Positions 47,418-56,570 are shown, numbered from the stretch's first letter. The stretch is DNA of 64,000 bases from Janthinobacterium sp. CG3 (GCF_000344615.1 NZ_KB467824.1:2475963-2539962), one strand, 5' to 3'. Translations and numbers: made by a program. Notes: a model not told the origin generated them from the sequence alone.

Positions 47418-48893
47418 CTACTGGCGCGGCAGCTCGCGCTCGAAAAAACGCCATACCGCCGGGTCCTGCATGGTCGCCACGTTCAGGCGCATGCGCGTCG
47501 ACGGCAATTGCTTGGGCGAGAACAGGCTGGCCGGCGCCAGCAGCAGGCCCTGCGCCATCGCCTTTTCGGTCAGCACGTTGGTGTCGCAGCCGGCGTCGAC
47601 CCAGACGAACATGCCGGCCGGCGCGGCCACCTCGATGCGCAGCCCGGCGCGCTCCATCTGCCGCACGGTCTTCTCGCGCACGCGGTCGAGCCGGGCGCGG
47701 ATGCGCTCGGCGTGCTTGCGGTACAAACCCTCGGAAAGGATTTTGTACACCACCCGCTCGCTGATTTCGCCGCTGGTCAGCGTGACCAGCATTTTGCGGT
47801 CGGTCAGCCGCGTGGCCCACGCCGGCGAGGCGGCGATGAAGCCGACCCGCAGCGTGGCCGACAGCGTTTTCGAGAAGCCGCCCAGGTAGATCACGCGGTG
47901 CAACTGGTCCAGCGCGGCCAGGCGGGTGGCCGGCTGCACGCCGCTGCCGGGGTGCAGGTCGCAATAGATGTCGTCCTCGACGATGATGAAGTCGTGCTCC
48001 TCGGCCAGGCGCAGCACCTGGAACGCCTTGGCCGCCGACACCGAGGTCGAGGTCGGGTTGTGCAGCACCGAGTTGATCACGTACAGCTTGGGCTTGTGCA
48101 GCGCCGCCATCTCGGCCAGGAAGGCGATGTCCGGGCCGTCGGCCAGGCGCGGGATGCCGATCACCTTGGCGCCCAGCGCGGCGAAGGAGCCGAACATCAA
48201 GAACCAGGCCGGGTCGTCGACGAAGATGGTGTCGCCGGGCCGGGAGAACTCGCGCGCCACCAGGTCGAGCGCCTGCGTCACGCCCACCGTCATGACGAAC
48301 TGCTCGGGCGCGGCGGCGATTTCCAGCTCGGCCAGCTTGATCTGCAACTGCTGGCGCAGCGGCAGGAAGCCTTGCGCCTGGCCGTAGCCGAGCAGCGCCG
48401 CGCCGCTCTGGCGGCTGACCGCGCGCAGCGCGTTGGCGATCAGGCCGGCGTCGAGCCAGTCGGCCGGCAACGTGCCCACGCCCGGCGCCTGGCCCAGCGG
48501 GGTTTGCCGGAACATATTGCGCACCAGCCAGACCACGTCCAGCGGCTGGGCCTCGCCGGCGCCGGCCGCGCCACTGGCGGCGCCCGGCGCGGCCGGCTGC
48601 TGCGGCGAGCGCTCGCGCACGAAGAAACCGGCGCCGCGGCGCGACTCCAGGTAGCCGCCGCCGACCAGCTTGTCGTAACTGGCCACCACCGTGAAGGCCG
48701 ACACGCCGTGCGCCGCCGCAAACTGGCGGATCGACGGCATGCGCGCGCCGCTGCGCAGTACGCGGTCGTCGATACGCGCCGCTACCGCGCGAACGATCTG
48801 GTCGATCAGGGACTCGCCGGAATCGCGCGAAATCAGGCCGAGCGTCGTGGCCGCCGGCGGCGCCGCCGTGGCGTGGGAGTGCGTATTGGTCAT
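47418..48893 (-). CDS. MocR-type regulator (GntR HTH fused to aminotransferase fold)
   Basis: The protein has 491 residues. The N-terminal GntR winged helix (about 25-95: IDQIVRAVAARID, MPSIRQFAAAHGVS) is joined by a linker to a type-I aminotransferase-like domain. The PLP lysine is in LGGFSKTLSATLR. MocR proteins sense PLP or an amino-acid adduct and control a neighbouring gene. Here a DMT-family exporter is transcribed divergently, and tandem repeats lie between, so it probably regulates that exporter and itself. Confidence 0.9.
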   Translation of the reverse strand: MTNTHSHATAAPPAATTLGLISRDSGESLIDQIVRAVAARIDDRVLRSGARMPSIRQFAAAHGVSAFTVVASYDKLVGGGYLESRRGAGFFVRERSPQQPAAPGAASGAAGAGEAQPLDVVWLVRNMFRQTPLGQAPGVGTLPADWLDAGLIANALRAVSRQSGAALLGYGQAQGFLPLRQQLQIKLAELEIAAAPEQFVMTVGVTQALDLVAREFSRPGDTIFVDDPAWFLMFGSFAALGAKVIGIPRLADGPDIAFLAEMAALHKPKLYVINSVLHNPTSTSVSAAKAFQVLRLAEEHDFIIVEDDIYCDLHPGSGVQPATRLAALDQLHRVIYLGGFSKTLSATLRVGFIAASPAWATRLTDRKMLVTLTSGEISERVVYKILSEGLYRKHAERIRARLDRVREKTVRQMERAGLRIEVAAPAGMFVWVDAGCDTNVLTEKAMAQGLLLAPASLFSPKQLPSTRMRLNVATMQDPAVWRFFERELPRQ

Positions 48894-48906
48894 TTTACCG
48901 TCACAG

Positions 48907-48947
48907 TATGTGAAATTATGTGGAAAAGTGTATTGGCACTGTATTGG
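48907..48947. promoter_or_regulatory. tandem repeats, likely MocR operator
   Basis: Two pairs of direct repeats, each about one helical turn apart: TATGTG at 48907 and 48917, and GTATTGG at 48930 and 48941. Direct repeats of this kind are reported for MocR/PdxR binding sites. They lie just upstream of the regulator gene. Confidence 0.55.
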
Positions 48948-49013
48948 TTTTGTAGTCTAGGATACATCCATTGAGCGAACAAATCCACTGCCGCGAACGT
49001 CGGAAAAAACACC

Positions 49014-49053
49014 GGCGTAACCCTGGGGTCAGGCCGTAAGGGCCGAACCCGGC
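49014..49053. repeat. GGCGTAACCCTGGGGTC repeat
   Basis: This is a second copy of the sequence at 30914, followed by an arm AGGCCGTAAGGGCC and CCGAACCCGG. It lies in the leader of the transporter gene. Confidence 0.5.
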
Positions 49054-49102
49054 TCGTCGCCCCCGGTTTGTGGCTCCACCAACACCACGCCAACTTGGAG
49101 AC

Positions 49103-50029
49103 ATGATGAACAACAGCACTCTTCCGCTGCCCGCCGGCGCCGCCGCGCGCCTCTCGAACGAAACCAAGGGCATGCTGCTCGGCCTGGTCGGCGTACTCAT
49201 TTTCAGCCTGACGCTGCCCTTCACGCGGCTCGCCGTGGCGGCGTTCGACCCGGCCTTCGTGGCGCTGGGCCGGGCGCTGGTGGCCGCCGCGCTGGCCGGC
49301 GCCTGGCTGTGGTGGCAGCGCGCGCCGCTGCCGCCGCGCGGCGCGCTGCTGCCGCTGGCGATGGTGGCGGGCGGCTGCGTCGTCGGCTTCCCTTGGCTGA
49401 CCTCGATCGCCATGCAAACCCTGCCGGCCTCGCACGGCGCGGTGCTGGTTGGCATATTGCCGTTGGCCACGGCCTTGTTCTCCGCGCTGCGCGGCAATGA
49501 AAAACCCTCGGCCGGGTTCTGGGTCACGGCCGTGACCGGCTCGGCGCTGGTCGTCGGCTTCGCGCTGCGCCAAAGCGGCGGCGCCTTCCACCTGGCCGAC
49601 CTGGCGATGTTTGTCGCCGTGGTGCTGGGCGCGCTGGGCTACGCCGAAGGCGGCCGGCTCTCGCAAAGCATGGGCGGCCAGCAGGTCATCAGCTGGGCGC
49701 TGGTGCTGTCGGCGCCGCTGCTGTTGCCTTTGGTGCTGTGGCTGAGCTGGTCGCATGGCGCCGCCATCGCCGCCGCCGGCGCCGGCGCCTGGCTCGGCTT
49801 CGCCTACGTGTCGGTGTTTTCGATGTTTATCGGTTTCTTTTTCTGGTATCGCGGCATGGCGCTGGGCGGCGTGGCGCGGGTCGGCCAGACCCAGTTGGTG
49901 CAGCCCTTCCTGACCCTGCTCGGCGCCGCCCTGCTGCTGGGCGAAACGCTGGAATGGAGCACGGTGCTGTTCGCGCTGGCCGTCATCGCGGTGGTCGCGG
50001 TAGGGCGCAAGATGCAAATCAAACGCTGA
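49103..50029 (+). CDS. EamA/DMT-family exporter
   Basis: The protein has 308 residues and ten transmembrane helices in two EamA repeats. The first begins GMLLGLVGVLIFSLTLPFTR and the second LADLAMFVAVVLGALGYAEG. The start at 49103 (MMNNSTLPLPAG) has GGAG nearby. Divergence from a MocR regulator suggests export of an amino acid or related amine. The substrate is unknown. Confidence 0.85.
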   Translation: MMNNSTLPLPAGAAARLSNETKGMLLGLVGVLIFSLTLPFTRLAVAAFDPAFVALGRALVAAALAGAWLWWQRAPLPPRGALLPLAMVAGGCVVGFPWLTSIAMQTLPASHGAVLVGILPLATALFSALRGNEKPSAGFWVTAVTGSALVVGFALRQSGGAFHLADLAMFVAVVLGALGYAEGGRLSQSMGGQQVISWALVLSAPLLLPLVLWLSWSHGAAIAAAGAGAWLGFAYVSVFSMFIGFFFWYRGMALGGVARVGQTQLVQPFLTLLGAALLLGETLEWSTVLFALAVIAVVAVGRKMQIKR

Positions 50030-50046
50030 CATTCCGATTTTCGTAG

Positions 50047-50116
50047 CTCGGGTTAGCCGGGACGGCGCAACCCGACAACGTTGACCTGGAGCGGCGCGGC
50101 TCGCCTCGGCGCCCCC
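50047..50116. repeat. palindromic intergenic repeat (copy 5, related to 4911)
   Basis: CTCGGGTTAGCC and GGCGCAACCCGAC form a hairpin. The next 30 or so bases (ACAACGTTGACCTGGAGCGG...) match the flank of the repeat at 4911. Confidence 0.6.
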
Positions 50117-50434
50117 CGCGTCCGAGCTACGGCACCGCCGCCGGGCGAAACGCCGGCCGCTGGCAGTTTCTATGGTTTGCAGGCTCCGGCGGCGGCGGCC
50201 GCATCACTATATAGCTCGGCCCGACGGTTTTACCTGATTAAGTTCCGATTTTTGGCTTTAGTGGGCATAGCAGGCTGCAAGACGTACAATATCGGTACTC
50301 GCGGCTGAGCCGCCGGGCGCGCCAACCGCCCCGGCACCGGCGCCGGCCCGCGGCAATGGCATCGCACTAGCACCCGCGGCGGCGCCGTCCACACCCTGAA
50401 CCCGCCGCACTTTTGGCACCTATATGGATACTAC
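50117..50434. other. leader of the Rid-family gene
   Basis: About 320 bp without a gene. It is GC-rich apart from a stretch near 50200-50300 with TATATAGC and TACAATATCGG, which could hold the promoter of the Rid-family gene. Confidence 0.35.
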
Positions 50435-50896
50435 ATGTCAGTTTACGCAAAACTCGAAGCGCTGAATATCACGCTGGCCAAACCGGCCGCGCCAGCCGCC
50501 GCCTATGTCATGCACGTGCAAACCGGCAACCTGGTGTTCATTTCCGGCCATATCGCCAAGAAGGCCGACGGTTCGGTCTGGGTGGGCCAGCTCGGCAAGA
50601 ACATCGGCACCGAAGAAGGCCAGGCCGCCGCGCGCGCCATCGCCATCGACCTGATCGCCACGCTGCAAGACGCCTGCGGCGGCGACCTGACCCGCGTCAA
50701 GCGCATCGTCAAACTGGTCAGCCTGGTCAATTCGACCCCCGACTACACCGAGCAGCACCTGGTCACCAACGGCGCCTCGAACCTGCTGGGCGAGGTCTTC
50801 GGCGCCGCCGGCGTGCACGCCCGCGCCGCCTTCGGCGTGGCGCAGATTCCGCTAGGCGCCTGCGTGGAAATCGATCTGGTCGTCGAAATCGCCTGA
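50435..50896 (+). CDS. Rid/YjgF-family protein
   Basis: The protein has 153 residues and is a trimeric chorismate-mutase-like fold, recognised by NLVFISGHIAKKADGSVWVG and the end GVAQIPLGACVEIDLVVEIA. RidA enzymes hydrolyse reactive imines made by PLP enzymes using an Arg in V-A-R-L-P; here the equivalent reads V-A-Q-I-P, so this belongs to a Rid subgroup without that Arg and its activity is uncertain. A PLP aminotransferase gene follows 123 bp downstream, a sensible partner. Confidence 0.85.
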   Translation: MSVYAKLEALNITLAKPAAPAAAYVMHVQTGNLVFISGHIAKKADGSVWVGQLGKNIGTEEGQAAARAIAIDLIATLQDACGGDLTRVKRIVKLVSLVNSTPDYTEQHLVTNGASNLLGEVFGAAGVHARAAFGVAQIPLGACVEIDLVVEIA

Positions 50897-51019
50897 TCCG
50901 GCGCCGGCGCTTCCCCTTTTTTCGGGCGGCGCTTATCCGGCGCCGTTCTTTTATAGCCGCCACAAGCGCGCTTGTTACCCCGGCCGGGCGCTGCACGGTC
51001 CATCCTTAGTGAGACACGT

Positions 51020-52213
51020 ATGAAAATTGAAAATCCAAATCCGATCCAGTGGCGTTTCGCCGAACGTGCCGAGCAGCTGCAAAGCTCCTTCATCCGCGAA
51101 ATCCTGAAAATCACCCAGCAGCCGGAAATTATCTCCTTCGCCGGCGGCCTGCCCTCGCCGGCCACCTTCCCGGTCGAGGAAATGAAGCTCGCCTTCGACA
51201 AGGTGCTGTCGAACAACGGCAAGGTCGCGCTGCAATACGGCCCGACCGACGGCTACCTGCCGCTGCGCCAGTGGATCGCCGATTCGCTGTCGGCCAACGG
51301 CGCCAAGATCGTGCCGGAACAGGTGTTGATGACCTCCGGCTCGCAGCAAGCCCTCGATTTGCTGGGCAAGGTGCTGATCGACGAAGGCAGCCGCGTGCTG
51401 GTCGAAACGCCGAGCTACCTGGGCGCGCTGCAGGCGTTCTCGGTGTACCGCCCCGAGTTCGTCTCGGTCGCCACCGACGAGCACGGCCTGGTGCCGCAAT
51501 CGGTGACTGCCGTGGCCGAAGGCGCGCGCCTGCTGTACGCGCTGCCGAACTTCCAGAACCCGACCGGGCGCAGCCTGTCCGTCGAGCGCCGCCTGGAATT
51601 GGTCGAAACCTGCGCCCGCCACGGCCTGCCGTTGATCGAAGACGATCCGTACGGCGCGCTGAGCTACAAGGGCGCGCCGTTCCCGAAAATGCTGGCGATG
51701 AACCCGGACGGCGTCATCTACATGGGCTCGTTCTCGAAAGTGCTGACGCCGGGCATCCGCCTCGGTTACGTGGTGGCGCCGCTGCCGCTGGTGCGCCGGC
51801 TGGAACTGGCCAAGCAAGCGGCCGACCTGCACACCTCGCAACTGACGCAGATGGTGGTGCATGAAGTGATCAAGGACGGCTTCCTGGACCGCCACATCCC
51901 GAGCATCCGCTCGCTGTACGGCGACCAGTGCCAGGCCATGCTGGCGGCGATGGACCAACACTTCCCGGCCGGCGTGCAATGGACCCGCCCCGAAGGCGGC
52001 ATGTTCATCTGGGTCACGCTGCCGGCCCATATCGACGCCATGAAGCTGCTCGACGAAGCCATCGCCAACAAGGTCGCCTTCGTACCGGGTTCGCCGTTCT
52101 ACGCCAACGCGCCGGAAACCAACACCTTGCGCCTGTCGTTCGTGACGGTGTCGCCGGAACGCATCCGCGAAGGCATCGCGATCCTGGGCAAACTGATCGC
52201 CGCCAAGATCTAA
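51020..52213 (+). CDS. PLP-dependent aminotransferase (class I, LysN/2-aminoadipate type)
   Basis: The protein has 397 residues. Fold-I features: ISFAGGLPSPATFPVEEM at the N-terminus, TSGSQQALDLLGKV, LPNFQNPTGRSLS, and the PLP lysine in GSFSKVLTPGIRLGY. The early GGLP segment is typical of the 2-aminoadipate or aromatic/branched-chain transaminase group. The amino donor cannot be fixed. It follows the Rid-family gene. Confidence 0.88.
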   Translation: MKIENPNPIQWRFAERAEQLQSSFIREILKITQQPEIISFAGGLPSPATFPVEEMKLAFDKVLSNNGKVALQYGPTDGYLPLRQWIADSLSANGAKIVPEQVLMTSGSQQALDLLGKVLIDEGSRVLVETPSYLGALQAFSVYRPEFVSVATDEHGLVPQSVTAVAEGARLLYALPNFQNPTGRSLSVERRLELVETCARHGLPLIEDDPYGALSYKGAPFPKMLAMNPDGVIYMGSFSKVLTPGIRLGYVVAPLPLVRRLELAKQAADLHTSQLTQMVVHEVIKDGFLDRHIPSIRSLYGDQCQAMLAAMDQHFPAGVQWTRPEGGMFIWVTLPAHIDAMKLLDEAIANKVAFVPGSPFYANAPETNTLRLSFVTVSPERIREGIAILGKLIAAKI

Positions 52214-52226
52214 GTCCGCATCCCGC

Positions 52227-52255
52227 CTGCCGCGGCGCTTGGCGCCGCGGCAGGC
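52227..52255 (+). terminator. strong hairpin after the aminotransferase gene
   Basis: CCTGCCGCGGCGC and GCGCCGCGGCAGG form a perfect 13-bp stem with a 3-base loop. No T tract follows, so termination is probable but not assured. Confidence 0.5.
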
Positions 52256-52628
52256 CCCACCCCGTCGGCTCCGGCGGGGCTCCCCCCTCCCGCCCGCGCC
52301 GACCGGTGCTTGCATTGTATCCATGCAAGGATCATAAAAATTCATCCGTTGCAATACAATTCGATAGAATTGGCCATCTATTTACCTGTATCGCCGTTTT
52401 TTCTTCAGCCCTCTTCTAAGAATTTTTCACCCAAGAAATTACCAAAGCGGTATTATCCAAACAAAGAACGATTTCCAGATTAGGCCAGACTTTGTCAGCA
52501 CGCGCAGAACCTTTCCCTGCCCGCCGCGCCAACGCAGCGGGCTGCATGGCGTCGCTCCGGCGTCCGCACCCGCGGCCGGAGCGGGCGCGTGCGCCCCGCG
52601 GCCGCGGCGTTCCGACCAGGGGGACGCC
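52256..52628. other. leader of the REC-PAS-GGDEF gene
   Basis: No gene is seen. The middle (about 52305-52480) is A/T-rich with GCATTGTATCC and GCAATACAATTCG as a partial inverted match, a likely promoter region. The last 130 bp are GC-rich. Confidence 0.35.
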
Positions 52629-53990
52629 GTGACGCAGGCGCTTGGCGCGAGCTTTCCCGCGCGGCGCGAAGCCGCCATCCTGATCGTCGACGACGCCCCG
52701 GCGAACCTGACAATGCTACGCAAGCTGATGACGGACCAGGGCTACCAAACCTTCGTCGCCGTCTCCGGCGAGCGCGCGCTGACGATCGCCCAGCGCGTGC
52801 ACCCCGACCTGATCCTGCTCGACGTGGTCATGCCCGGCATGGACGGTTTCGAGACCTGTCGCCAGCTCAAGCAAAACCAGCTGACCCGCGGCATCCCGGT
52901 GATCTTCATGAGCGCCAAGACCGATACCGATGACGTGGTCGCCGGCTTCGACCTCGGCGCGGTCGACTACATCAGCAAGCCGCTGCGCATGGCCGAGGTG
53001 TGCGCGCGGGTACGCGCCCAGTTGCAAATCCGCAGCAACAGCGAGACCCAGCAGGAACAGGCCGAGCGCCTGCGCACGATCGTCAACAACATGGCCGAGG
53101 GCCTGTTGATCATCGAGGCCGACGGGCGCATCCAGTTCACCAACCCGGCCTGCGACCACTACCTGGGCTACCAGGAGAACCAGTTGGCCGGGCGCGGCAT
53201 CGGCGAGCTGCTGACGCCGCTAGTGACCCAGGAATACCTCGACTACTTCGCGATGTACGCGGCCAACCCGGACACCGCGCACAACCACGGCACGCGCGAG
53301 GTGGCGATCCGCCACAGCAACGGCGCCATCCTCAGCATGGACTTGACGCTGACGCCGATGTACCTGCGCCAGCCGCTCTACATCGGCCTGCTGCACGACA
53401 TCACGCACCACAAGCAGTCCGAGGACGCGCTCCAGCGCGCCGCCTACCTCGACCCGCTGACCAAGATCGCCAACCGGCGCCACTTTGACAGCTTCCTTGA
53501 AAAAGAGTGGCAGCGCGCGGTGCGCAGCGGCGCGCCGCTGTCGCTGGTGGTGCTCGACGTCGACCACTTCAAGCTGTACAACGACAGCCTGGGCCACCCG
53601 GCCGGCGACCTGTGCCTGCAACACGTGGCGCAGGCGCTGCAAACGCACGCCTGCCGCCAGACCGACCTGGCGGCACGCTATGGCGGCGAGGAGTTCGCCT
53701 TGCTATTCGCCGAAACCGACGCCGAGGCGGCGCTGCCGATCGCCGAGGCGATCCGCCACCACATCGAGACGCTGCGCCTGCCGCACCCGCGCTCGGCGAC
53801 GTCGGCATGGCTCACCGTTAGCATCGGCGTGGCGACCATCTACCCGCACCTGCTCGACAGCAAGGAGGCGCTGTTCGTCGCCGCCGACCGCGCCATGTAC
53901 GCGGCCAAGGAAGGCGGCCGCAACCGCGTCCACTCGACCCACTCCGGCAGCGCCGCGTGGGACGCCGTCAAAGCCATCGTGACGCGCTAA
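52629..53990 (+). CDS. diguanylate cyclase response regulator (REC-PAS-GGDEF)
   Basis: The protein has 453 residues. The receiver domain (about 15-135) has VDDAPAN, the phospho-Asp in ILLDVVMPGMDG and the Lys in YISKPLR. A PAS domain (about 150-265) follows, then a GGDEF domain with GGEEF near residue 357. The cyclase motif is preceded by RQTD at the spacing of the inhibitory RxxD site, so product inhibition is expected. No histidine kinase lies beside it. The start at MTQALGASFPAR has no strong ribosome-binding site. Confidence 0.93.
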   Translation: MTQALGASFPARREAAILIVDDAPANLTMLRKLMTDQGYQTFVAVSGERALTIAQRVHPDLILLDVVMPGMDGFETCRQLKQNQLTRGIPVIFMSAKTDTDDVVAGFDLGAVDYISKPLRMAEVCARVRAQLQIRSNSETQQEQAERLRTIVNNMAEGLLIIEADGRIQFTNPACDHYLGYQENQLAGRGIGELLTPLVTQEYLDYFAMYAANPDTAHNHGTREVAIRHSNGAILSMDLTLTPMYLRQPLYIGLLHDITHHKQSEDALQRAAYLDPLTKIANRRHFDSFLEKEWQRAVRSGAPLSLVVLDVDHFKLYNDSLGHPAGDLCLQHVAQALQTHACRQTDLAARYGGEEFALLFAETDAEAALPIAEAIRHHIETLRLPHPRSATSAWLTVSIGVATIYPHLLDSKEALFVAADRAMYAAKEGGRNRVHSTHSGSAAWDAVKAIVTR

Positions 53991-54399
53991 GGCGCCAAAC
54001 ACAAGCAAGAGCGCAACCCTGCGCTCAACCCGCCCGCCCGCCCCCCCGCGAAGAGCCTGCCCCTTCACTTTTCCGCCTTGCCTGGCATTCACATGCCGGG
54101 CGCATTGACGCCGCCGCAACCGCCCCATCGCGCCCAACATTTCCATCGATTTGCAAGGAAAATCAAACGGAAGGCCATTTTCCCGAGCATTCCTGTGCCC
54201 AAGCGGAGAATTCTGTTGTTTTTACGAGCAGATTGTTGGTTTTTCTTTTAATTTTCTTAAATACTCTCCAAAACTCACTTAATTATTTTTAGATAAGTTA
54301 CAATGCTGAAAAGAAATTATAGTTGCATCGACCACAACACGTCGACACCCTCTCTTTACTCCGGCTGTTCCGCGACAGCCACTACACGGGATTATTACC
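53991..54399. promoter_or_regulatory. A/T-rich leader of the ThDP-enzyme locus
   Basis: The gap holds no gene. From about 54215 to 54320 the sequence is strikingly A/T-rich for this window, ending with a possible -10 TACAAT at 54299-54304. A small hairpin, GGCTGT-TCCGCG-ACAGCC, lies at 54363-54380 in the presumed 5' leader. It is probably the promoter of the downstream locus. Confidence 0.5.
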
Positions 54400-56256
54400 A
54401 TGCTCGATACGCTTGCTCCGGAACAAGTGCGCCCACGCACTTCGCCTACCGCCCCACCCGCCCCGCCAATGGATATGGCCGACCTGCTGGTGGCCTACCT
54501 CGAACAGCTCGGCATTGAATATGTCTTCGGCATTCCCGGCGGCGCCATCGAGCCGCTCTACAACGCCCTGGCGCGCAGCGAGCGGCGCGGCGGCATTCGC
54601 CACATCCTGGCGCGCCACGAAGCCGGCGCCGCCTTCATGGCCGACGGCTACGCCCGCGAGACCGGCAAGATCGGCGTCTGCATCGCCACTTCCGGCCCCG
54701 GCGCCACCAACCTGATCACCGCCGTCGCCAGCGCCTACGAGAACAACATTCCGATGCTGGTCATCACCGGCCAGCCCGCCCTGCCCTCGTTCGGCAAGCA
54801 CCCGCTGCAGGAATCGGGCTGCACCGGCATCAACGTGCTCGGCATGTTCCGCCACTGCACCCGCTACAACTCGCTGGTCTCGCACCCCCAGCAGTTCGAA
54901 GCGAAACTGATCGCGGCGCTGCAGAGCGCCACCCGCACCCCGCGCGGCCCGGTGCACCTGTCGATCCCGGTCGACGTGTTCCGCCAGCCGACCGCCGTGA
55001 GCGCCCCCACTTACAACCTTCAGGCGCTGCTCAAGCCCTCGTCGCTGGTGGACGACGACGCCGTCGACCAGCTGCGCGGCATGCTGTCCGAAGCGCGCAA
55101 CGTGGTGCTGCTGATCGGCGGCTGGGCCGGCGACGGCATCGAGACGATCCTGCAGTTCGCCAGCCTGAAAGGCGCCACCTTCGTCACCACGCCGGACGGC
55201 AAGGGGCTGGTCAGCCCGCAGCACCCGCTGTTTCGCGGCGTGTTCGGCTTTGGCGGCCACGCGTCGGCCGAAGCGGCGTTGCGCGATCCGTCGGTCGACC
55301 TGATCGTGGCGATCGGCGCCAGCATGGGCGAATGGAACACCGGCGGCTGGAGCGACAGCCTGCTCAACGAGCGCCTGGTGCACATCGACGAATCGGAAGA
55401 CCACCTGGCGCGCACGCCGATGGCGCGCTTCCACATGCGCGGCTCGATCCGTTCGATCTTCAACCGCCTGGTCGAGCGCACCCACCAGGCGTGCCTGGAG
55501 CACGACGCCCCCACCCAAAAGCGGCGCCTGCTGCGCGAACTGGCCAACATGAACTGGGAGCCGGACAGCATCCTGGCCGCCCCGCAAGCCTTCACCAGCG
55601 AGGCCACGCCGATCAAGCCGCAGCGCCTGATGCGCGACCTGTCGCGCCTGTTCCCGCCGAGCACGCGCTTTCTGGCCGACACCGGCAACAGCGTGGCCTG
55701 GGCAACCCACTATTTGCAGCCAAGCGACCGCCGCATGGGCGAGCGGCGCATGGGCGGCAACGGGCGCAAGCGCGTGCCGGGCCAGCGCCTGACGAGCGGC
55801 GGCTGGCTGCGCGTCACGATGAACTTCGCGGCCATGGGCTGGGCCATCGGGGCTGCCATCGGCACCGCCGCGGCCAGCCCGTCGGCGCCGGTGGTCTGCA
55901 TCACCGGCGACGGCAGCATGCTGATGAACGGCCAGGAACTGTCGGTCGCGGTGGCGGAACAGCTGACCGTGGTGTTCGTCGTCCTCAACGACAGCTCGCT
56001 CGGCATGGTCAAGCACGGCCAGCGCCTGGCCAAGGCGGAACAGATCGGCTGCGCCATGCCGCCCACCGACTTCGCCATGCTGGCGCGCGCGCTGGGCGGG
56101 CGCGCCCACACCATCCTGTCGCCCGCCGACATGGACGCGCTGGATATCGACGCGATGCTGAACCACCCCGGCCCCACCCTGCTCGACGTGCGCATCGACG
56201 CCGATGAAGTACCGCCGATGAACAGCCGCATGCGCGTGCTGGCCGGCGACTTCTAA
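54400..56256 (+). CDS. thiamine-diphosphate enzyme of the acetolactate synthase superfamily
   Basis: The protein has 618 residues. The Pyr domain (25-200) has YVFGIPGGAIEPLYNAL and the catalytic Glu in ARHEAGAAFMADGYAR. The middle domain is about 215-375, and the PP domain from about 420 has CITGDGSMLMNGQELS and VLNDSSLGM, the ThDP/Mg site. It resembles the acetolactate synthase/benzoylformate decarboxylase superfamily rather than housekeeping IlvB. An extra Arg/Gly-rich segment (RRMGERRMGGNGRKRV, about 442-467) interrupts the PP-domain start. It is the first gene of a locus with citrate-synthase-like genes and a TonB receptor; the reaction is unknown. Confidence 0.85.
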   Translation: MLDTLAPEQVRPRTSPTAPPAPPMDMADLLVAYLEQLGIEYVFGIPGGAIEPLYNALARSERRGGIRHILARHEAGAAFMADGYARETGKIGVCIATSGPGATNLITAVASAYENNIPMLVITGQPALPSFGKHPLQESGCTGINVLGMFRHCTRYNSLVSHPQQFEAKLIAALQSATRTPRGPVHLSIPVDVFRQPTAVSAPTYNLQALLKPSSLVDDDAVDQLRGMLSEARNVVLLIGGWAGDGIETILQFASLKGATFVTTPDGKGLVSPQHPLFRGVFGFGGHASAEAALRDPSVDLIVAIGASMGEWNTGGWSDSLLNERLVHIDESEDHLARTPMARFHMRGSIRSIFNRLVERTHQACLEHDAPTQKRRLLRELANMNWEPDSILAAPQAFTSEATPIKPQRLMRDLSRLFPPSTRFLADTGNSVAWATHYLQPSDRRMGERRMGGNGRKRVPGQRLTSGGWLRVTMNFAAMGWAIGAAIGTAAASPSAPVVCITGDGSMLMNGQELSVAVAEQLTVVFVVLNDSSLGMVKHGQRLAKAEQIGCAMPPTDFAMLARALGGRAHTILSPADMDALDIDAMLNHPGPTLLDVRIDADEVPPMNSRMRVLAGDF

Positions 56257-56275
56257 TACCAAATCCCGGATTTTC

Positions 56276-56385
56276 GTAGGTCGGGTTAGCCCGCATGGGC
56301 GTAACCCGACTGGCGTCGGCAGCGGCCCGGCCTCGGATGACGCGTGCCGCTAATCCGACCTACGCAAGCTTAACTTAGCGGCATT
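56276..56385. repeat. double-hairpin palindromic repeat (copy 6)
   Basis: GTAGGTCGGGTTAGCC...GTAACCCGAC is followed by TGGCGTCGGCAGCGGC, a second half ending CTAATCCGACCTACG, and TTAACTTAGCGGCAT. The whole 110-bp arrangement matches the copy at 62162. Confidence 0.75.
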
Positions 56386-56435
56386 ACCGCCAGGCCCGCG
56401 GCGTCGCCGTTTCACACCAACATTCACCACACACC

Positions 56436-56561
56436 ATGAAAAAACTCGAAGGAAAAATCGCGCTGATCACCGGCGGCAGCGGCGGCATCGGCTTGGCCAG
56501 CGCCCGCCTATTCAAAGACCAGGGCGCCGAGATCGTCGGCGGCGGCATGAGTCGGTTGTAG
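56436..56561 (+). pseudogene. N-terminal stub of a short-chain dehydrogenase
   Basis: 41 codons read MKKLEGKIALITGGSGGIGL then ASARLFKDQGAEIVGGGMSRL and a stop. This is the Rossmann TGGSGGIG cofactor loop of an SDR; the remaining 200 or so residues, including the catalytic Tyr/Lys, are gone. The stop (TAG at 56559) lies within the ribosome-binding site (TAGGAG) of the next gene, so translation of the stub may feed ribosomes to it. Function as an enzyme is excluded. Confidence 0.8.
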
Positions 56562-56570
56562 GAGCGCGCC

